Below the pieces are notes generated by a model. The model saw only the letters and a program-made list of their open reading frames with translations. It searched no databases and was not told where the DNA came from. This document shows positions 17,608 to 26,751 of a stretch of 64,000 nt of DNA, piece after piece. Source of the stretch: Pseudorhodoplanes sinuspersici. GTDB lineage: Bacteria; Pseudomonadota; Alphaproteobacteria; Rhizobiales; Xanthobacteraceae. The position numbers and the translations under genes were made by a program. Position 1 is the first letter of the stretch; each line of letters starts with the position of its first letter. The stretch spans positions 1,978,501 through 2,042,500 of the forward strand of contig NZ_CP021112.1 of NCBI RefSeq assembly GCF_002119765.1, written 5' to 3'.

Positions 17608-17761
17608 ATAGAGTCTCCCTCTCCGCTCATTCCCGCCAACGGGCCGCGCTTGCGCGCGCCCGATGACAGGCTCCGGCGGGAATCCAGTTCTTATCTTTTA
17701 TATATTGCTCGTTAGCTCTGGGTCCCCGCTTTCGGCGGGGACGAGCGGGTTAGGTTCGCGG
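17608..17761. repeat. Hairpin-rich intergenic repeat region
   Basis: Between convergent genes. ATTCCCGCC (17629-17637) pairs with GGCGGGAAT (17675-17683), enclosing a GGCCGCGC/GCGCGCCC stem; GTCCCCGC (17722-17729) pairs with GCGGGGAC (17735-17742). Likely serves both neighbours as terminator or mRNA-stabilising structure. Confidence 0.7.
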
Positions 17762-18679
17762 TTAATTCAGTCCGAGCGACAGCTTCACCCGGAATTGCGT
17801 GCGCTCGAAATTGTCGAGGTCGTAACGCAATCCCGGATTTATCGCTGAACGGCCGGAGATCTGAGGCTGCCACGTAGTGTTGAACACGATCTTGTCGGTG
17901 ATCTTCCAGGCCATGGTCGGGCCGACATAAAAGGCGTAACCCATTCGCTCGTTAAGCCAGAGGCCATTGTAGGACGTGAGGTGCCTCGCCTCCGCGCCAA
18001 CAAAGAGACTTGGCGAAAGCTGGAATGTCAGGGCCGTGGACAGGAAGGTTGATGACGAATCCAGCTGAATACTGCGATCGATGATGTTCTGCGCACGTTG
18101 TGGGGTGAAATACACATTGGCAGCCCAATAGAGCTTCTCAGGTATAACGACCGCATCGACAAAAATCTTGAATTGCGCGTTATAAGCAGTGGATCGAAGC
18201 CCGCTCACGGGGTCGATCCGCGACCATCGCGGTTCGACGGAAAGCGAGACAGCGAACGGATTGCCGGCGCTGCGTCGGACCAGCAGTCGCTCGATTTCGA
18301 AAGAAATTCCGTCGAAGCTGCTGGTGCTGTTGGCATGTAGGTCGGTAACATTACGTATCCTGTCCCACGCGGCAAAAAACGAGCCGGCCATCCACCAATC
18401 CCTGGCCGGCGTTGAACTGAATTCGAATTTTGAATCGAGCGCCCGATAACGGCCGTCGCGTTTTCCTGTGCGGCCATCGTTTTCGTTGGCAAAACCAAGA
18501 TCGCCGACATCTCCGACATCGGTTGGCGAGGTGAAGCCAAAAATATCGTCGCTCGGCACTTCAGGAACGGAATTGCTTTCGTTCGTTCCTGTAGCTTGTT
18601 TCTTGGAAGCCGCCTGCGCGGGTATAGCGGACAAGCCGAAAAGCACGGCAATTGTGGCAATGGCAGCGGCCTTGCGCAT
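17762..18679 (-). CDS. Probable outer-membrane beta-barrel protein, function unknown
   Basis: A 305-aa protein with a clear signal peptide (MRKAAAIATIAVLFGLSAIPAQAAS). The mature part alternates polar and aromatic/hydrophobic residues in many short strands (YRALDSKFEFSST, WWMAGSFFAAWDRI, LYWAANVYFT, FLSTALTFQLSPSLFVGAEA, MGYAFYVGPTMAWKI, FRVKLSLGLN), as in outer-membrane porin-like barrels. I do not recognise the family. ATG 18679 is chosen for the signal peptide; the frame is open to 18781, and the nearest GAAGG touches the ATG, so the start is uncertain. Confidence 0.68.
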   Translation of the reverse strand: MRKAAAIATIAVLFGLSAIPAQAASKKQATGTNESNSVPEVPSDDIFGFTSPTDVGDVGDLGFANENDGRTGKRDGRYRALDSKFEFSSTPARDWWMAGSFFAAWDRIRNVTDLHANSTSSFDGISFEIERLLVRRSAGNPFAVSLSVEPRWSRIDPVSGLRSTAYNAQFKIFVDAVVIPEKLYWAANVYFTPQRAQNIIDRSIQLDSSSTFLSTALTFQLSPSLFVGAEARHLTSYNGLWLNERMGYAFYVGPTMAWKITDKIVFNTTWQPQISGRSAINPGLRYDLDNFERTQFRVKLSLGLN

Positions 18680-18916
18680 CCTTCGACGGAGGATCGCTTC
18701 AACACAAAACGATGCGCGCCCCCAGACGGCCACGATCCATCTCAATCCCATCGACGCCCCCGCCAATGCGCGTCCGCCCATTGATCGCGGGCGGACGTGG
18801 TCCCGTCTACTCCTTAAAACGACGAGTAAGAAGCATTTGCGACAAGCGGCACCCTTAAATGTTGTGGGGAAGAGCCGTTGCCGCCATAGGCTGTCGGGGG
18901 CAACGGGCTGTAGGGA

Positions 18917-19288
18917 TCAGTCCTGGCCGAAGGCGATGGTGGAGAGGAGCGAGATTTCGGCGCGGCGGGAATCGAGGCGGGTATGTTGTACGACGATCGG
19001 CACATCGGATTCGAACACCGATGCGTAGTCGGTGTCGAGCGGAACGGGTTCGGGGTCGGTCAGATCGTTGAAGCGCAGATGCAGCGTCCGCCGGGCCGGC
19101 ACTTTGACCGAGTAAATCACCGGGTCGCGGTCAGCAAAGAAGACGGACAATTTGATGTTCGCTTCGCGATCACCCGCATTCAAAATGCATGCGGTCTCGT
19201 GCGACAGCAATGCGCGATCCTGCGACACGCTGCCCGAGGGAATGTAACCTTCCGGTATCGCCCATTTGGTTTTGCCGATCGCTGACAT
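18917..19288 (-). CDS. Sensory rhodopsin transducer (ASRT)-family protein
   Basis: A 123-aa soluble protein matching the Anabaena sensory rhodopsin transducer family: KTKWAIPEGYIPSGS, LLSHETACILNAGDREANI, VPARRTLHLRFNDLTDPEP, DTDYASVFESDVPIVVQHTR and LLSTIAFGQD. ASRT forms a beta-sandwich tetramer and binds sensory rhodopsin in Anabaena; homologues without rhodopsin are proposed to bind sugars or DNA. No rhodopsin gene is in this window. ATG 19288 follows AAGGAAG. It lies downstream of, and in the same direction as, the trehalose operon, with 168 bp between. Confidence 0.88.
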   Translation of the reverse strand: MSAIGKTKWAIPEGYIPSGSVSQDRALLSHETACILNAGDREANIKLSVFFADRDPVIYSVKVPARRTLHLRFNDLTDPEPVPLDTDYASVFESDVPIVVQHTRLDSRRAEISLLSTIAFGQD

Positions 19289-19456
19289 CAAGGCTTCCTT
19301 TCCAGTTCATCTGAATGCCACTCTCGTGTCCCGAACCCGAAGTTCGCTTGATCTTGCAGCACCTTTGAGAGCGAATGTCGGATTCGAAGGACACTAGCAA
19401 ACTCAACATTCCAGTGTCGTTTGGTTCAGAAATTCGCTCGAAGGACTCGCGGCAGT

Positions 19457-20923
19457 TTATGAAGCGAAACTCTGAACCACGACACTAGGTGCGGAATAGC
19501 CGCTGGCGGATTCCGTCGGCGGCGGTTCGTCCGGCTTTGTGATTGATGCCGCAAGCGTGGGCGAACCGGTCAGCGCCTTCAGGAATCGTCCTGGCCAGTC
19601 CTGGATGTCGTTGGCGGCAATGATCTTGTAGAGCGCTTCATAGCGCGCCCGCCGTTCTTCAAACGGCATCGATAAGGCGCGATGAATGGCAGCGGCGACG
19701 GCCTCGGAATCGTAAGGGTTGACGAGAAGCGCCGGTTTGCACTCCATGGCAGCGCCAGCGAAACGCGACAGAATGAGGACGCCGGGATCTTCAGGATCCT
19801 GCGCCGCGATATATTCCTTGGCGACGAGGTTCATGCCATCGCGCAGCGGTGTGACCAGTGCTGCTCGCGAACCGCGATAGAGGCCGGCCAAGGCTGTGCG
19901 CGTATGGGCCTTGTTGACGTAACGCACCGGCGTCCAGGACGCTTCGCCATAGGTGCCATTGAGGCGCCCGACAATGGTCGAGACGTTGCGCTCCATGTCC
20001 ATATATTCGGGAATGGCGGAACGGCTTTTCGGCGAGATCTGCAGATAGGTGACGTTGTTGCGCCAATCGGGGTGGTGTTCCAGGAAGCGCTCGAACGCCG
20101 CAATGCGATGTTCGATACCTTTTGAATAATCGAGCCGGTCGACACCGATGATCATCGCGCGGCCGGACAGCGACGCAAGCACGCCGCTGACGAAAGAGGA
20201 TTTGATGGCGCGCCGCGCCATCTTGGCGAAACTCTCGGTCTCGATGCCGACCGGGAAATCGCCAATCTGCACAACGCGTTCGCCGGTGTTGTAGCCATCC
20301 TTGCGATTGCCGGGATATTGGCATTCGCTTTCGACATAACGTGCGAAATTGGCGGCGTCGATTTCGGTCTGGAAGCCGACGAGATCGTAATGGCAGAGCG
20401 CGGATATGATGCGTTCGTGATGCGGCAGGCCCGCGATGATTTCCACCGGCGGAAACGGCGTATGAAGAAAGAAGCCGATGCGATTCTGGTGACCGCGTTC
20501 ACGCAGCGCTTTTGCCAGCAGCAGGAAATGATAATCGTGAACCCAGACGACATCGTCGGGTCTCAGGATCTTGTGCAGTTCCTCGGCGAAATGTTCATTG
20601 ACCTTGGTATAGCCCGACAAATCCTGGCGCGAGAATTCGGCGAGGTCCAGCCGGTAATGCAGGATCGGCCACAATACACGGTTAGCGAAACCATAATAAT
20701 ATTCTTCGTATGCTTCCTTTGGCAGGTCGGTCAGCACAAAAGATATGCGGTCGCTTTCGATCGTCCGCGTTTCGAGCGTCTTCACGGAGACGCGGCCGCT
20801 CCAGCCGAACCAGATGCCTGGATTATGCTTGAGCGAAGCCATGACCGCGACTTCAAGACCGCCCGCGCGCGTTCCTGATTTCGGTGCCGAGACTCGATTT
20901 GAGACGACGACTAGCCGCGCCAA
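19457..20923 (-). CDS. otsA: Trehalose-6-phosphate synthase
   Basis: GT20 enzyme that joins UDP-glucose and glucose-6-phosphate into trehalose-6-phosphate. The product is about 488 aa and starts [21 protein letters not shown]; family motifs include [44 protein letters not shown], and [17 protein letters not shown] favour the TTG start at 20923, which has GGAGG 7 nt upstream and overlaps the GH15 gene by 13 bp; longer frames lie inside that gene. Third gene of an otsB-GH15-otsA operon for the osmoprotectant trehalose. Confidence 0.95.
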   Translation of the reverse strand: MARLVVVSNRVSAPKSGTRAGGLEVAVMASLKHNPGIWFGWSGRVSVKTLETRTIESDRISFVLTDLPKEAYEEYYYGFANRVLWPILHYRLDLAEFSRQDLSGYTKVNEHFAEELHKILRPDDVVWVHDYHFLLLAKALRERGHQNRIGFFLHTPFPPVEIIAGLPHHERIISALCHYDLVGFQTEIDAANFARYVESECQYPGNRKDGYNTGERVVQIGDFPVGIETESFAKMARRAIKSSFVSGVLASLSGRAMIIGVDRLDYSKGIEHRIAAFERFLEHHPDWRNNVTYLQISPKSRSAIPEYMDMERNVSTIVGRLNGTYGEASWTPVRYVNKAHTRTALAGLYRGSRAALVTPLRDGMNLVAKEYIAAQDPEDPGVLILSRFAGAAMECKPALLVNPYDSEAVAAAIHRALSMPFEERRARYEALYKIIAANDIQDWPGRFLKALTGSPTLAASITKPDEPPPTESASGYSAPSVVVQSFAS

Positions 20924-22701
20924 TAGCGATCCTCCCAGCTTCGTGACAAGCGCATAGCGGTCAGGATCAATCCCGCCATCGAATAGGTTTGTGGGAAATT
21001 CCCCCACAATTCGCCGCTTTGCATGTTGATATGCTCCGCCAGCAGCCCGTAACGGTTGCGATATTGCAATGAGTCGACGAACAGATCGCGCGCTTCCTGT
21101 TTGCGTCCAAGTGACCACCAGGCGTCGATCAGCCAGAAGCGGCAGATCAGGAACTCGCCTTCCGGAACGCCGAAATCGTCTGGGCTGGCGTAGCGCATAA
21201 CGTGCTTGCCGCGCAGAAGTTCACGCTCCATCGCCGAAACGGTGGAGACAAAACGCGGATCGTCCGCCTCGACGACGCCGAGTTCGTGCAGGAGCAGCAC
21301 GCTGGCGTCTAGATCGTCGGAGCCGAAGGCGGCGGTGAAGGCGCCGCGTTTTGCGTTCCATGCCTTGTCGAGTAGAACGGCATAGATTTTATCGGCAACA
21401 TCGTTCCAGTAATTGGCTCTGTCGACAAAGCCGAGTTGCTGTGCAATGGCCGCGAGGCGGTTGCAGCCTGCCCAGCACATCGCGACCGAATGAGTATGAA
21501 TGCGCTGGCGGCCGCGATATTCCCAGATGCCGGCGTCAGGTGTCAGTGCAAGACGTTCGGCCTTGCGGCCGAGGACTTCCAGCAGCTTGAATAGCGACTC
21601 GTCACCCATTTGCGGCAGGCGGCGATCGAAGAACATCGGCATCGCCGCGAGAATAATACTGCCATAAGTGTCGTGTTGCGCCTGAATAGATGCAGCATTG
21701 CCGATGCGGACTGGACCGTCGCCGCGGAAGCCAGCCAGGTCTTCAGCAATCCGTTCATCCATTGGATCGGCCTGCACCACGCTGTAAACCGGACGAATGG
21801 ATTCAGCCTCTTCCGAAACGAGGTTGAGGATATAGAGGATGAAGTCCTCCATCGTGCCGGTGGCGCCGAGACGGTTCAGCGCCTTGACCACGAAATAGGC
21901 GTCACGCAGCCAGCAGAAACGATAATCCCAGTTGCGCTGCGTATGCGGCGTTTCCGGAATCGACGTCGTATGGGCGGCGATGATGCCGCCGGTTTCCTCA
22001 AAGTTCGAGAGCTTGAGGGTAATGGCGGAGCGCACCATCGCGTCCTGCCAATCATAGGACAAATTCAGGCGGCGCACCCATTCGCGCCAATAGTCGCGGG
22101 TCTTCTCGAGAAACTCGCGGCAGGTCGGACCGAGCGCAGCGGGAAATGGCTCGTCTGCGCCGAACACCATATGCAGCGGCCGGGTGACAACGAATGTGGC
22201 TTCGCGTTCGATATAGGAGAGCGGGGCGTCGGTGGTGAGACGCAATTGCGTGTCTCCGCCCCAATAGCGGATGTGATTGCTGCCGACCGTACGATTGTTG
22301 ATCGGATGGCCGTAATTATACGTCGGCCTAAAGCGGATGGTGATGCGCGGCAGTCCTGCCAGCGGCTCGATGATGCGTACGAGCTGCGGTGCACGATAGA
22401 TACGATCGAGATTGCGGAAGCGCGGCGCGAAGTCGGTGATGCGAATTTTCCCGCCTTTGTCGTCGGTCAGTTCGGTGACGACGATGGGCGTGTTGCGCAG
22501 ATAATCGGATTTGATGTCGGCAAGACCTTCGAGAACGACATCGGTAAAGCCCTTCTCCTCATCGCCGGCGAGAAGGCGCGAAAATACCGGATTGCTGTCG
22601 AATCTCGGGAAGCACCACCAGGTAATACGCGAGCCCGGCTCGACCAGAGCCGCTGTGCGTCCATTGCCAATGAGTGCAAGGTCAAGCCCGTAATCCGTCA
22701 T
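20911..22701 (-). CDS. Glycoside hydrolase family 15 protein (glucoamylase/trehalase-like)
   Basis: A 596-aa GH15 protein with an N-terminal beta-sandwich region (about 1-230) and a C-terminal alpha/alpha barrel. The catalytic-acid region is TPDAGIWEYRGRQRIHTHS, the second acid lies near LLAEHINMQSGELWGNFPQT, and RNWDYRFCWLRDAYF is a signature of the barrel. GH15 members hydrolyse alpha-glucosides; some mycobacterial ones are trehalases, so degradation or editing of trehalose is plausible here between otsB and otsA. The start (22701) overlaps the otsB stop by 4 bp. No signal peptide. Confidence 0.92.
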   Translation of the reverse strand: MTDYGLDLALIGNGRTAALVEPGSRITWWCFPRFDSNPVFSRLLAGDEEKGFTDVVLEGLADIKSDYLRNTPIVVTELTDDKGGKIRITDFAPRFRNLDRIYRAPQLVRIIEPLAGLPRITIRFRPTYNYGHPINNRTVGSNHIRYWGGDTQLRLTTDAPLSYIEREATFVVTRPLHMVFGADEPFPAALGPTCREFLEKTRDYWREWVRRLNLSYDWQDAMVRSAITLKLSNFEETGGIIAAHTTSIPETPHTQRNWDYRFCWLRDAYFVVKALNRLGATGTMEDFILYILNLVSEEAESIRPVYSVVQADPMDERIAEDLAGFRGDGPVRIGNAASIQAQHDTYGSIILAAMPMFFDRRLPQMGDESLFKLLEVLGRKAERLALTPDAGIWEYRGRQRIHTHSVAMCWAGCNRLAAIAQQLGFVDRANYWNDVADKIYAVLLDKAWNAKRGAFTAAFGSDDLDASVLLLHELGVVEADDPRFVSTVSAMERELLRGKHVMRYASPDDFGVPEGEFLICRFWLIDAWWSLGRKQEARDLFVDSLQYRNRYGLLAEHINMQSGELWGNFPQTYSMAGLILTAMRLSRSWEDRYWRG

Positions 22702-23543
22702 TCCCCCTCCATGTGATCGACTCCCGCGAGACGCTGCAACCACGCGCGAACGTCCTGCGGTCCGTCGAAATTGAATGTCGCACCCTTGACGATGCCGCCG
22801 ACGGAAAATCCGGTGCCGTCGAATTCCGGTAGCGCCGCGAAGGCTGCGTTGTCCGTGACATCGTCGCCGATGAATATCGGACGGCGGCCCTTGAATGTTT
22901 CTGCACTCATCATTTCACGAAGGCCTGTGCCTTTGTCATAACCGCCAGGCTTGATTTCGACAACGAGTTTGCCCGGCAACACTTCGAGCGAGTCGCATCG
23001 CTCATTCTTGCAGATTTCGACGACGTTTTTCATGATCTCGCCGCCGTATTCCGGCGCCTGCCGGTAGTGGATCGCCAGCGAATAGCCCTTGTCCTCAACA
23101 ATGATGCCTTTGCCGATCTTGCTGATCAGCGCGAAATCCGCGCGTAATGCGTCATCGAGTGTCGCGATGCGGCTGCGGCGGATCTCGCCTTTCGGCAAGA
23201 ACCGGATTTCCGCTCCGTGCCCGCCAACGGCGGGCAAGCGCAGGGGATCGAAGATTCTGTCCAGTTCGGCGATCGGACGGCCGCTGATGAAAGCGATTGC
23301 CCCATCGAGTTGCTGCCAGAGCGCATAGAGCGCCTCACGCAACTGCGCGGGGACATACACTTCGAGCGGGGTGGGCGCGATATCCAGCAGCGTGCCGTCG
23401 ACATCGAGAAAGATCGCCGTGCGATCGAGATCGAATTTCAGCATTTCGGCTGGCAGGCTGGCCCGTTTTCCATCTGATGACGGCGTGGACGGCCCGACGA
23501 CATCGACATCCGCCGACGTTGTTTTGGTGAGGGTTTCAGGCAT
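22698..23543 (-). CDS. otsB: Trehalose-6-phosphate phosphatase
   Basis: HAD-superfamily phosphatase that releases trehalose from trehalose-6-phosphate. The 281-aa product has motif I DVDGTLLD, motif II ISGRPI, the conserved GGHGAEIR, and motif III GDDVTDNAAF. First gene of the trehalose operon. ATG 23543 gives MPETLTKTT; the frame is open from TTG 23558. A perfect inverted repeat at 23664-23680 lies 121 bp upstream and may be its operator. Confidence 0.94.
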   Translation of the reverse strand: MPETLTKTTSADVDVVGPSTPSSDGKRASLPAEMLKFDLDRTAIFLDVDGTLLDIAPTPLEVYVPAQLREALYALWQQLDGAIAFISGRPIAELDRIFDPLRLPAVGGHGAEIRFLPKGEIRRSRIATLDDALRADFALISKIGKGIIVEDKGYSLAIHYRQAPEYGGEIMKNVVEICKNERCDSLEVLPGKLVVEIKPGGYDKGTGLREMMSAETFKGRRPIFIGDDVTDNAAFAALPEFDGTGFSVGGIVKGATFNFDGPQDVRAWLQRLAGVDHMEGE

Positions 23544-23898
23544 AAGGCAACAGTTCAAGATTGAGAGGAGAGCGCGGCAAGGTGTTCAGCTTGCCGCTAC
23601 AGTAAGACGAACAATCGTGACCGAACGACAGCAGGGGCGATTGGCGGGAAGGCCGAGTTCCCGGGTGCAAATTTTGCACCGCAACAATACCAAAAAAGAA
23701 ACATGAATTAAAATGCATTCCGCAGGTCTTTCGGCGACGGTATTTTGTTATAGGGGAGCGCTGCCGAAGCGCGCGGTCGGACGTTCTGAGTGCAACGCAG
23801 CAAGCGGCTAAAAAGTTCCATCATAAGTCTAAATAGTTCCGACTTCCCCCGCATTGCCTGCTGACGCATAACTCCCTGGATTTAACCGGACAGTTACA
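23544..23898. other. Divergent intergenic region between otsB and the enolase-superfamily gene
   Basis: 355 bp with no credible gene. It contains the inverted repeat at 23664-23680, A/T-rich tracts at 23690-23715 and 23740-23750, and presumably the promoters of both flanking transcription units. Confidence 0.6.
23664..23680. promoter_or_regulatory. Perfect 17-nt inverted repeat GGTGCAAATTTTGCACC
   Basis: Arms GGTGCAAA and TTTGCACC flank a single central T. It sits 121 bp from the otsB start and 219 bp from the start at 23899, so it may control either. The binding protein is unknown. Confidence 0.5.
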
Positions 23899-25275
23899 AT
23901 GACGAACGCAGCGGTTGGCTTTTCCTCGGCGCCCAAGTTCATCTTGAAGAGCCTGGACTGGTTCGAGAGGCCGGTGGCGTACCGCAAGCCCTTCAAGTTC
24001 GGCGCCGCCACCATCACCGAGGCGCCGCAGCTCTTTCTCAAAGCAGAGATCGAAACTGACAGGGGCCGCAGCATCGGCGCCACCGCCGAGCTGATGGTGC
24101 CCAAATGGTTCAACAAGGACCCGGCGCTGACGACGGATGAGACGGTGGAGCAGCTGCGCCGGGTATTGACGGTCGCACGCGATTGCTATTTCGCGCACGA
24201 TAAAGCCGACACTGCGTTTGGTCTGCACGCCGCTTGTCATGCCGACGTGCTGGCGCTTTGCGTGCGCGAGACCATCCCGGGTCTTGCAGCTGCTTTCGGG
24301 CCCGCGCAGTTCGACAAGGCGATTCTCGATGCGCTGTTGCGCGCTCACAATCTCGATGTCTTCTCGGGACTTCGCGGCAATGTCGTCGGACTCGATGCGC
24401 GTTTGACTCCCGACCTGACCGACGGTGCCATCACGTCCTATCTTGAAAGCCGCGTTCCGCCACGGCGCGTCATGGTGCGGCATACATTCGGCATGGCTGA
24501 TCCCATCGAGTCGCTTGCCGAAACCTATCGAAAATCGGGATGCCGCTATTTCAAAATCAAATTGTCCGGCGATCCCATGGCGGATGCCGCGCGTCTTGAG
24601 CTAATCGTCGCCGAGTTGGACCGGCACAAGATCGATTATCGCGCCACATTGGATGCCAACGAGCAATATGCCGATCTCGATGCCTTGGCGAAGCTGACAA
24701 GCATGTTGATGAATGAGCGCCAATTCGCGCAGTTTCCGCAGCGGCTTCTCTATATCGAGCAGCCATTGCCGCGCGATCTGACGTTCACCACACCGCTCGG
24801 CGTATTGGGTGAAAGCTTTGCCTTCATCGTCGACGAAGCGGAAAGCGATTACGATACATTCCCGAAAGCGCTGGCACTCGGTTATCGCGGCATTTCGTCG
24901 AAGTCCTGCAAGGGTATCTACAAATCGTTGCTGAATGGAGCCCGCGCCGCGGCCTGGACGCAATCTGGCAAGGCGCGCGCTTTCCTTGCGGCGGAAGACC
25001 TCACCTGTCAGGCGGGACTCTCCGTCCAGCAGGACACGGCCCTGCTGGCGTTTCATGGGATCGCGCATGCGGAGCGGAACGGACACCATTATGTCGACGG
25101 CTTTGCTTCGGCATCTGACGCTGAAATCGAGGCCTTCTGTACGGCGCATCCAGACTTTTATGCCGGCAGGAGCGGGCTGGCGGTTCGTGATGGGGGGCTC
25201 GAAATCGGCTCCTTGACGCAGCCGGGTTTTGCGTCGGGTGTCGATCCGGCGAGTATTGCGGCGCCCCACGCCTAG
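23899..25275 (+). CDS. Enolase-superfamily (mandelate racemase/muconate lactonizing-like) enzyme
   Basis: A 458-aa protein with an enolase-superfamily barrel: FKIKLSGDP carries the KxK motif (about residue 220), acidic metal ligands lie in ATLDANEQY, LYIEQPLPRD and FIVDEAESDYD, and GYRGISSKSCKGIYKSLLN gives a late lysine. It is longer than typical family members, with extra N-terminal sequence. The reaction is probably abstraction of a proton alpha to a carboxylate (dehydratase or epimerase), substrate unknown. An intrinsic terminator follows, so it is a separate unit from the sugar cassette downstream. Confidence 0.78.
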   Translation: MTNAAVGFSSAPKFILKSLDWFERPVAYRKPFKFGAATITEAPQLFLKAEIETDRGRSIGATAELMVPKWFNKDPALTTDETVEQLRRVLTVARDCYFAHDKADTAFGLHAACHADVLALCVRETIPGLAAAFGPAQFDKAILDALLRAHNLDVFSGLRGNVVGLDARLTPDLTDGAITSYLESRVPPRRVMVRHTFGMADPIESLAETYRKSGCRYFKIKLSGDPMADAARLELIVAELDRHKIDYRATLDANEQYADLDALAKLTSMLMNERQFAQFPQRLLYIEQPLPRDLTFTTPLGVLGESFAFIVDEAESDYDTFPKALALGYRGISSKSCKGIYKSLLNGARAAAWTQSGKARAFLAAEDLTCQAGLSVQQDTALLAFHGIAHAERNGHHYVDGFASASDAEIEAFCTAHPDFYAGRSGLAVRDGGLEIGSLTQPGFASGVDPASIAAPHA

Positions 25276-25316
25276 CTAGGCGGATCGTCCGTCGCCCCGA
25301 GCACGCCAATTTTTTG

Positions 25317-25340
25317 CAAGGGTGAAATCCCTTGTTTTTT
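25317..25340 (+). terminator. Intrinsic terminator
   Basis: CAAGGG (25317-25322) pairs with CCCTTG (25329-25334) across TGAAAT, followed by six T (25335-25340). It ends transcription of the gene stopping at 25275. Confidence 0.72.
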
Positions 25341-25385
25341 CACTTCAACAGGTGCCGCCGGCTTTGCAAACTGCACCTTTTCATG

Positions 25386-25405
25386 TTTTAACTAACCAGT
25401 TAAAA
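25386..25405. promoter_or_regulatory. Inverted repeat TTTTAACT-AACC-AGTTAAAA, probable operator of the sugar cassette
   Basis: Perfect 8-bp arms around a 4-nt spacer, 43 bp upstream of the Gfo/Idh/MocA start codon. TAACTAACCAGTTA-type sites are usual for TetR- and GntR-like repressors. No regulator gene adjoins the cassette, so the factor is probably encoded elsewhere. Confidence 0.58.
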
Positions 25406-25447
25406 GATTGCGCCGGCCCAAGAGCCGGTGATGGGGAGGAGTTTTCG

Positions 25448-26599
25448 ATGGCTGTGAAGCGTCTTGGCATCATCATGGCGGGCGTCACCGGACGCATGGG
25501 CACGAACCAGCATCTGGTCCGGTCGATTCTGGCGATTCGCGATGCAGGTGGCGTGGTCCTGTCCGACGGAACGCGCGTGATGCCGGATCCGATTCTGATC
25601 GGCCGCAATGCCGACAAGGTGAGTGCGCTGGCACAGCAATATGGTGTGGCGCGCTGGTCAACCGATCTCGACAAGGCCCTGCTCAATCCAGACGACGAGA
25701 TCTTCTTCGATGCCGGCACAACGCAGATGCGCCCCGAGCTGTTGGAGAAAGCCATTAAGGCGGGCAAGCACGTCTATTGTGAAAAGCCGATTGCGACCGA
25801 TCTCGCCTCGGCGATGAAAATCACGAAAATCGCCAATGAATCCGGACTGAAAAACGGGGTGGTGCAGGACAAGCTGTTCCTGCCGGGTCTTTTGAAGCTG
25901 AAGATGCTGCGCGATTCCGGCTTCTTCGGCCGCATGATCGCGGTGCGTGGTGAATTCGGCTATTGGGTGTTCGAAGGCGACTGGCAGACGGCGCAGCGGC
26001 CTTCATGGAATTATCGCAGCGAAGATGGCGGCGGCATGATCCTCGATATGGTCTGCCACTGGCGCTATGTGCTCGATAATCTGTTCGGCGAAGTGAAGAG
26101 CGTATCTTGCGTCGGCGCGCGGCATATTCCCGCGCGCTGGGATGAGAACGGCAAGAAATACGACGCGACGGCGGACGATGCCGCTTACGCGACATTCGAG
26201 CTCGAAGGCGACGTGATCGCTCACATCAACATGTCCTGGGTGACGCGCGTTTATCGCGACGACCTCGTGACATTCCAGGTCGATGGCGTGAATGGTTCGG
26301 CGGTGGCCGGTCTCACCGATTGCGTGATCCAGCCGCGGCAGGGCACGCCCCGCCCCGTGTGGAATCCCGACGTCAAGCAGCCGATCGACTTTTACGACAC
26401 ATGGCAGCCGGTGCCGGACAATCAGGTCTATGACAACGGTTTCAAGGTGCAGTGGGAGATGTTCATCCGTCATGTGATGGAGAATGCGCCTTATCGGTAC
26501 ACGTTGCTGGAAGGTGCCAAGGGCGTGCAACTTGTCGAATGCGCGCTGCAGAGCTGGAAGGAACGCCGCTTCGTCGATGTTCCGAAGCTGAAGGTGTAG
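25448..26599 (+). CDS. Gfo/Idh/MocA-family NAD(P)-dependent oxidoreductase
   Basis: A 383-aa sugar dehydrogenase-type protein. The N-terminal Rossmann start is LGIIMAGVTGRMGTNQHLVRSI, the EKP motif is CEKPIATD (lysine about residue 115), and the C-terminal domain has DGGGMILDMVCHWRYVLDNLFGE with the family's D/H pair. ATG 25448 follows GGGGAGGAG. It heads a three-gene cassette with a DUF993 protein and a TIM-barrel isomerase; such sets usually oxidise a sugar or cyclitol hydroxyl. The substrate cannot be read from sequence. Confidence 0.88.
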   Translation: MAVKRLGIIMAGVTGRMGTNQHLVRSILAIRDAGGVVLSDGTRVMPDPILIGRNADKVSALAQQYGVARWSTDLDKALLNPDDEIFFDAGTTQMRPELLEKAIKAGKHVYCEKPIATDLASAMKITKIANESGLKNGVVQDKLFLPGLLKLKMLRDSGFFGRMIAVRGEFGYWVFEGDWQTAQRPSWNYRSEDGGGMILDMVCHWRYVLDNLFGEVKSVSCVGARHIPARWDENGKKYDATADDAAYATFELEGDVIAHINMSWVTRVYRDDLVTFQVDGVNGSAVAGLTDCVIQPRQGTPRPVWNPDVKQPIDFYDTWQPVPDNQVYDNGFKVQWEMFIRHVMENAPYRYTLLEGAKGVQLVECALQSWKERRFVDVPKLKV

Positions 26600-26751
26600 T
26601 CTTGCTTATACCTCCCCCTGAAAGGGGGAGGTCGACTGCCGGGAGAAGCGAGGCAGTCGGGTGGGGGTCTCAAGGCAAGATGACCCCACCCCGGCAAGCT
26701 CCGCATGCCGATCCTCCCCTGAAAGGGGAGGGATAAGAAAGAGGAACCGCC
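26600..26751. repeat. Hairpin repeats between cassette genes (family B)
   Basis: ACCTCCCCC/GGGGGAGGT with TGAAA loop at 26610-26632, then CTGCC/GGCAG and GGTGGGGGTC/GACCCCACC arms and a final CTCCCCTGAAAGGGGAG hairpin. The first 29 nt from 26610 recur identically at 58014. No T-run, so probably not a terminator. Confidence 0.78.
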
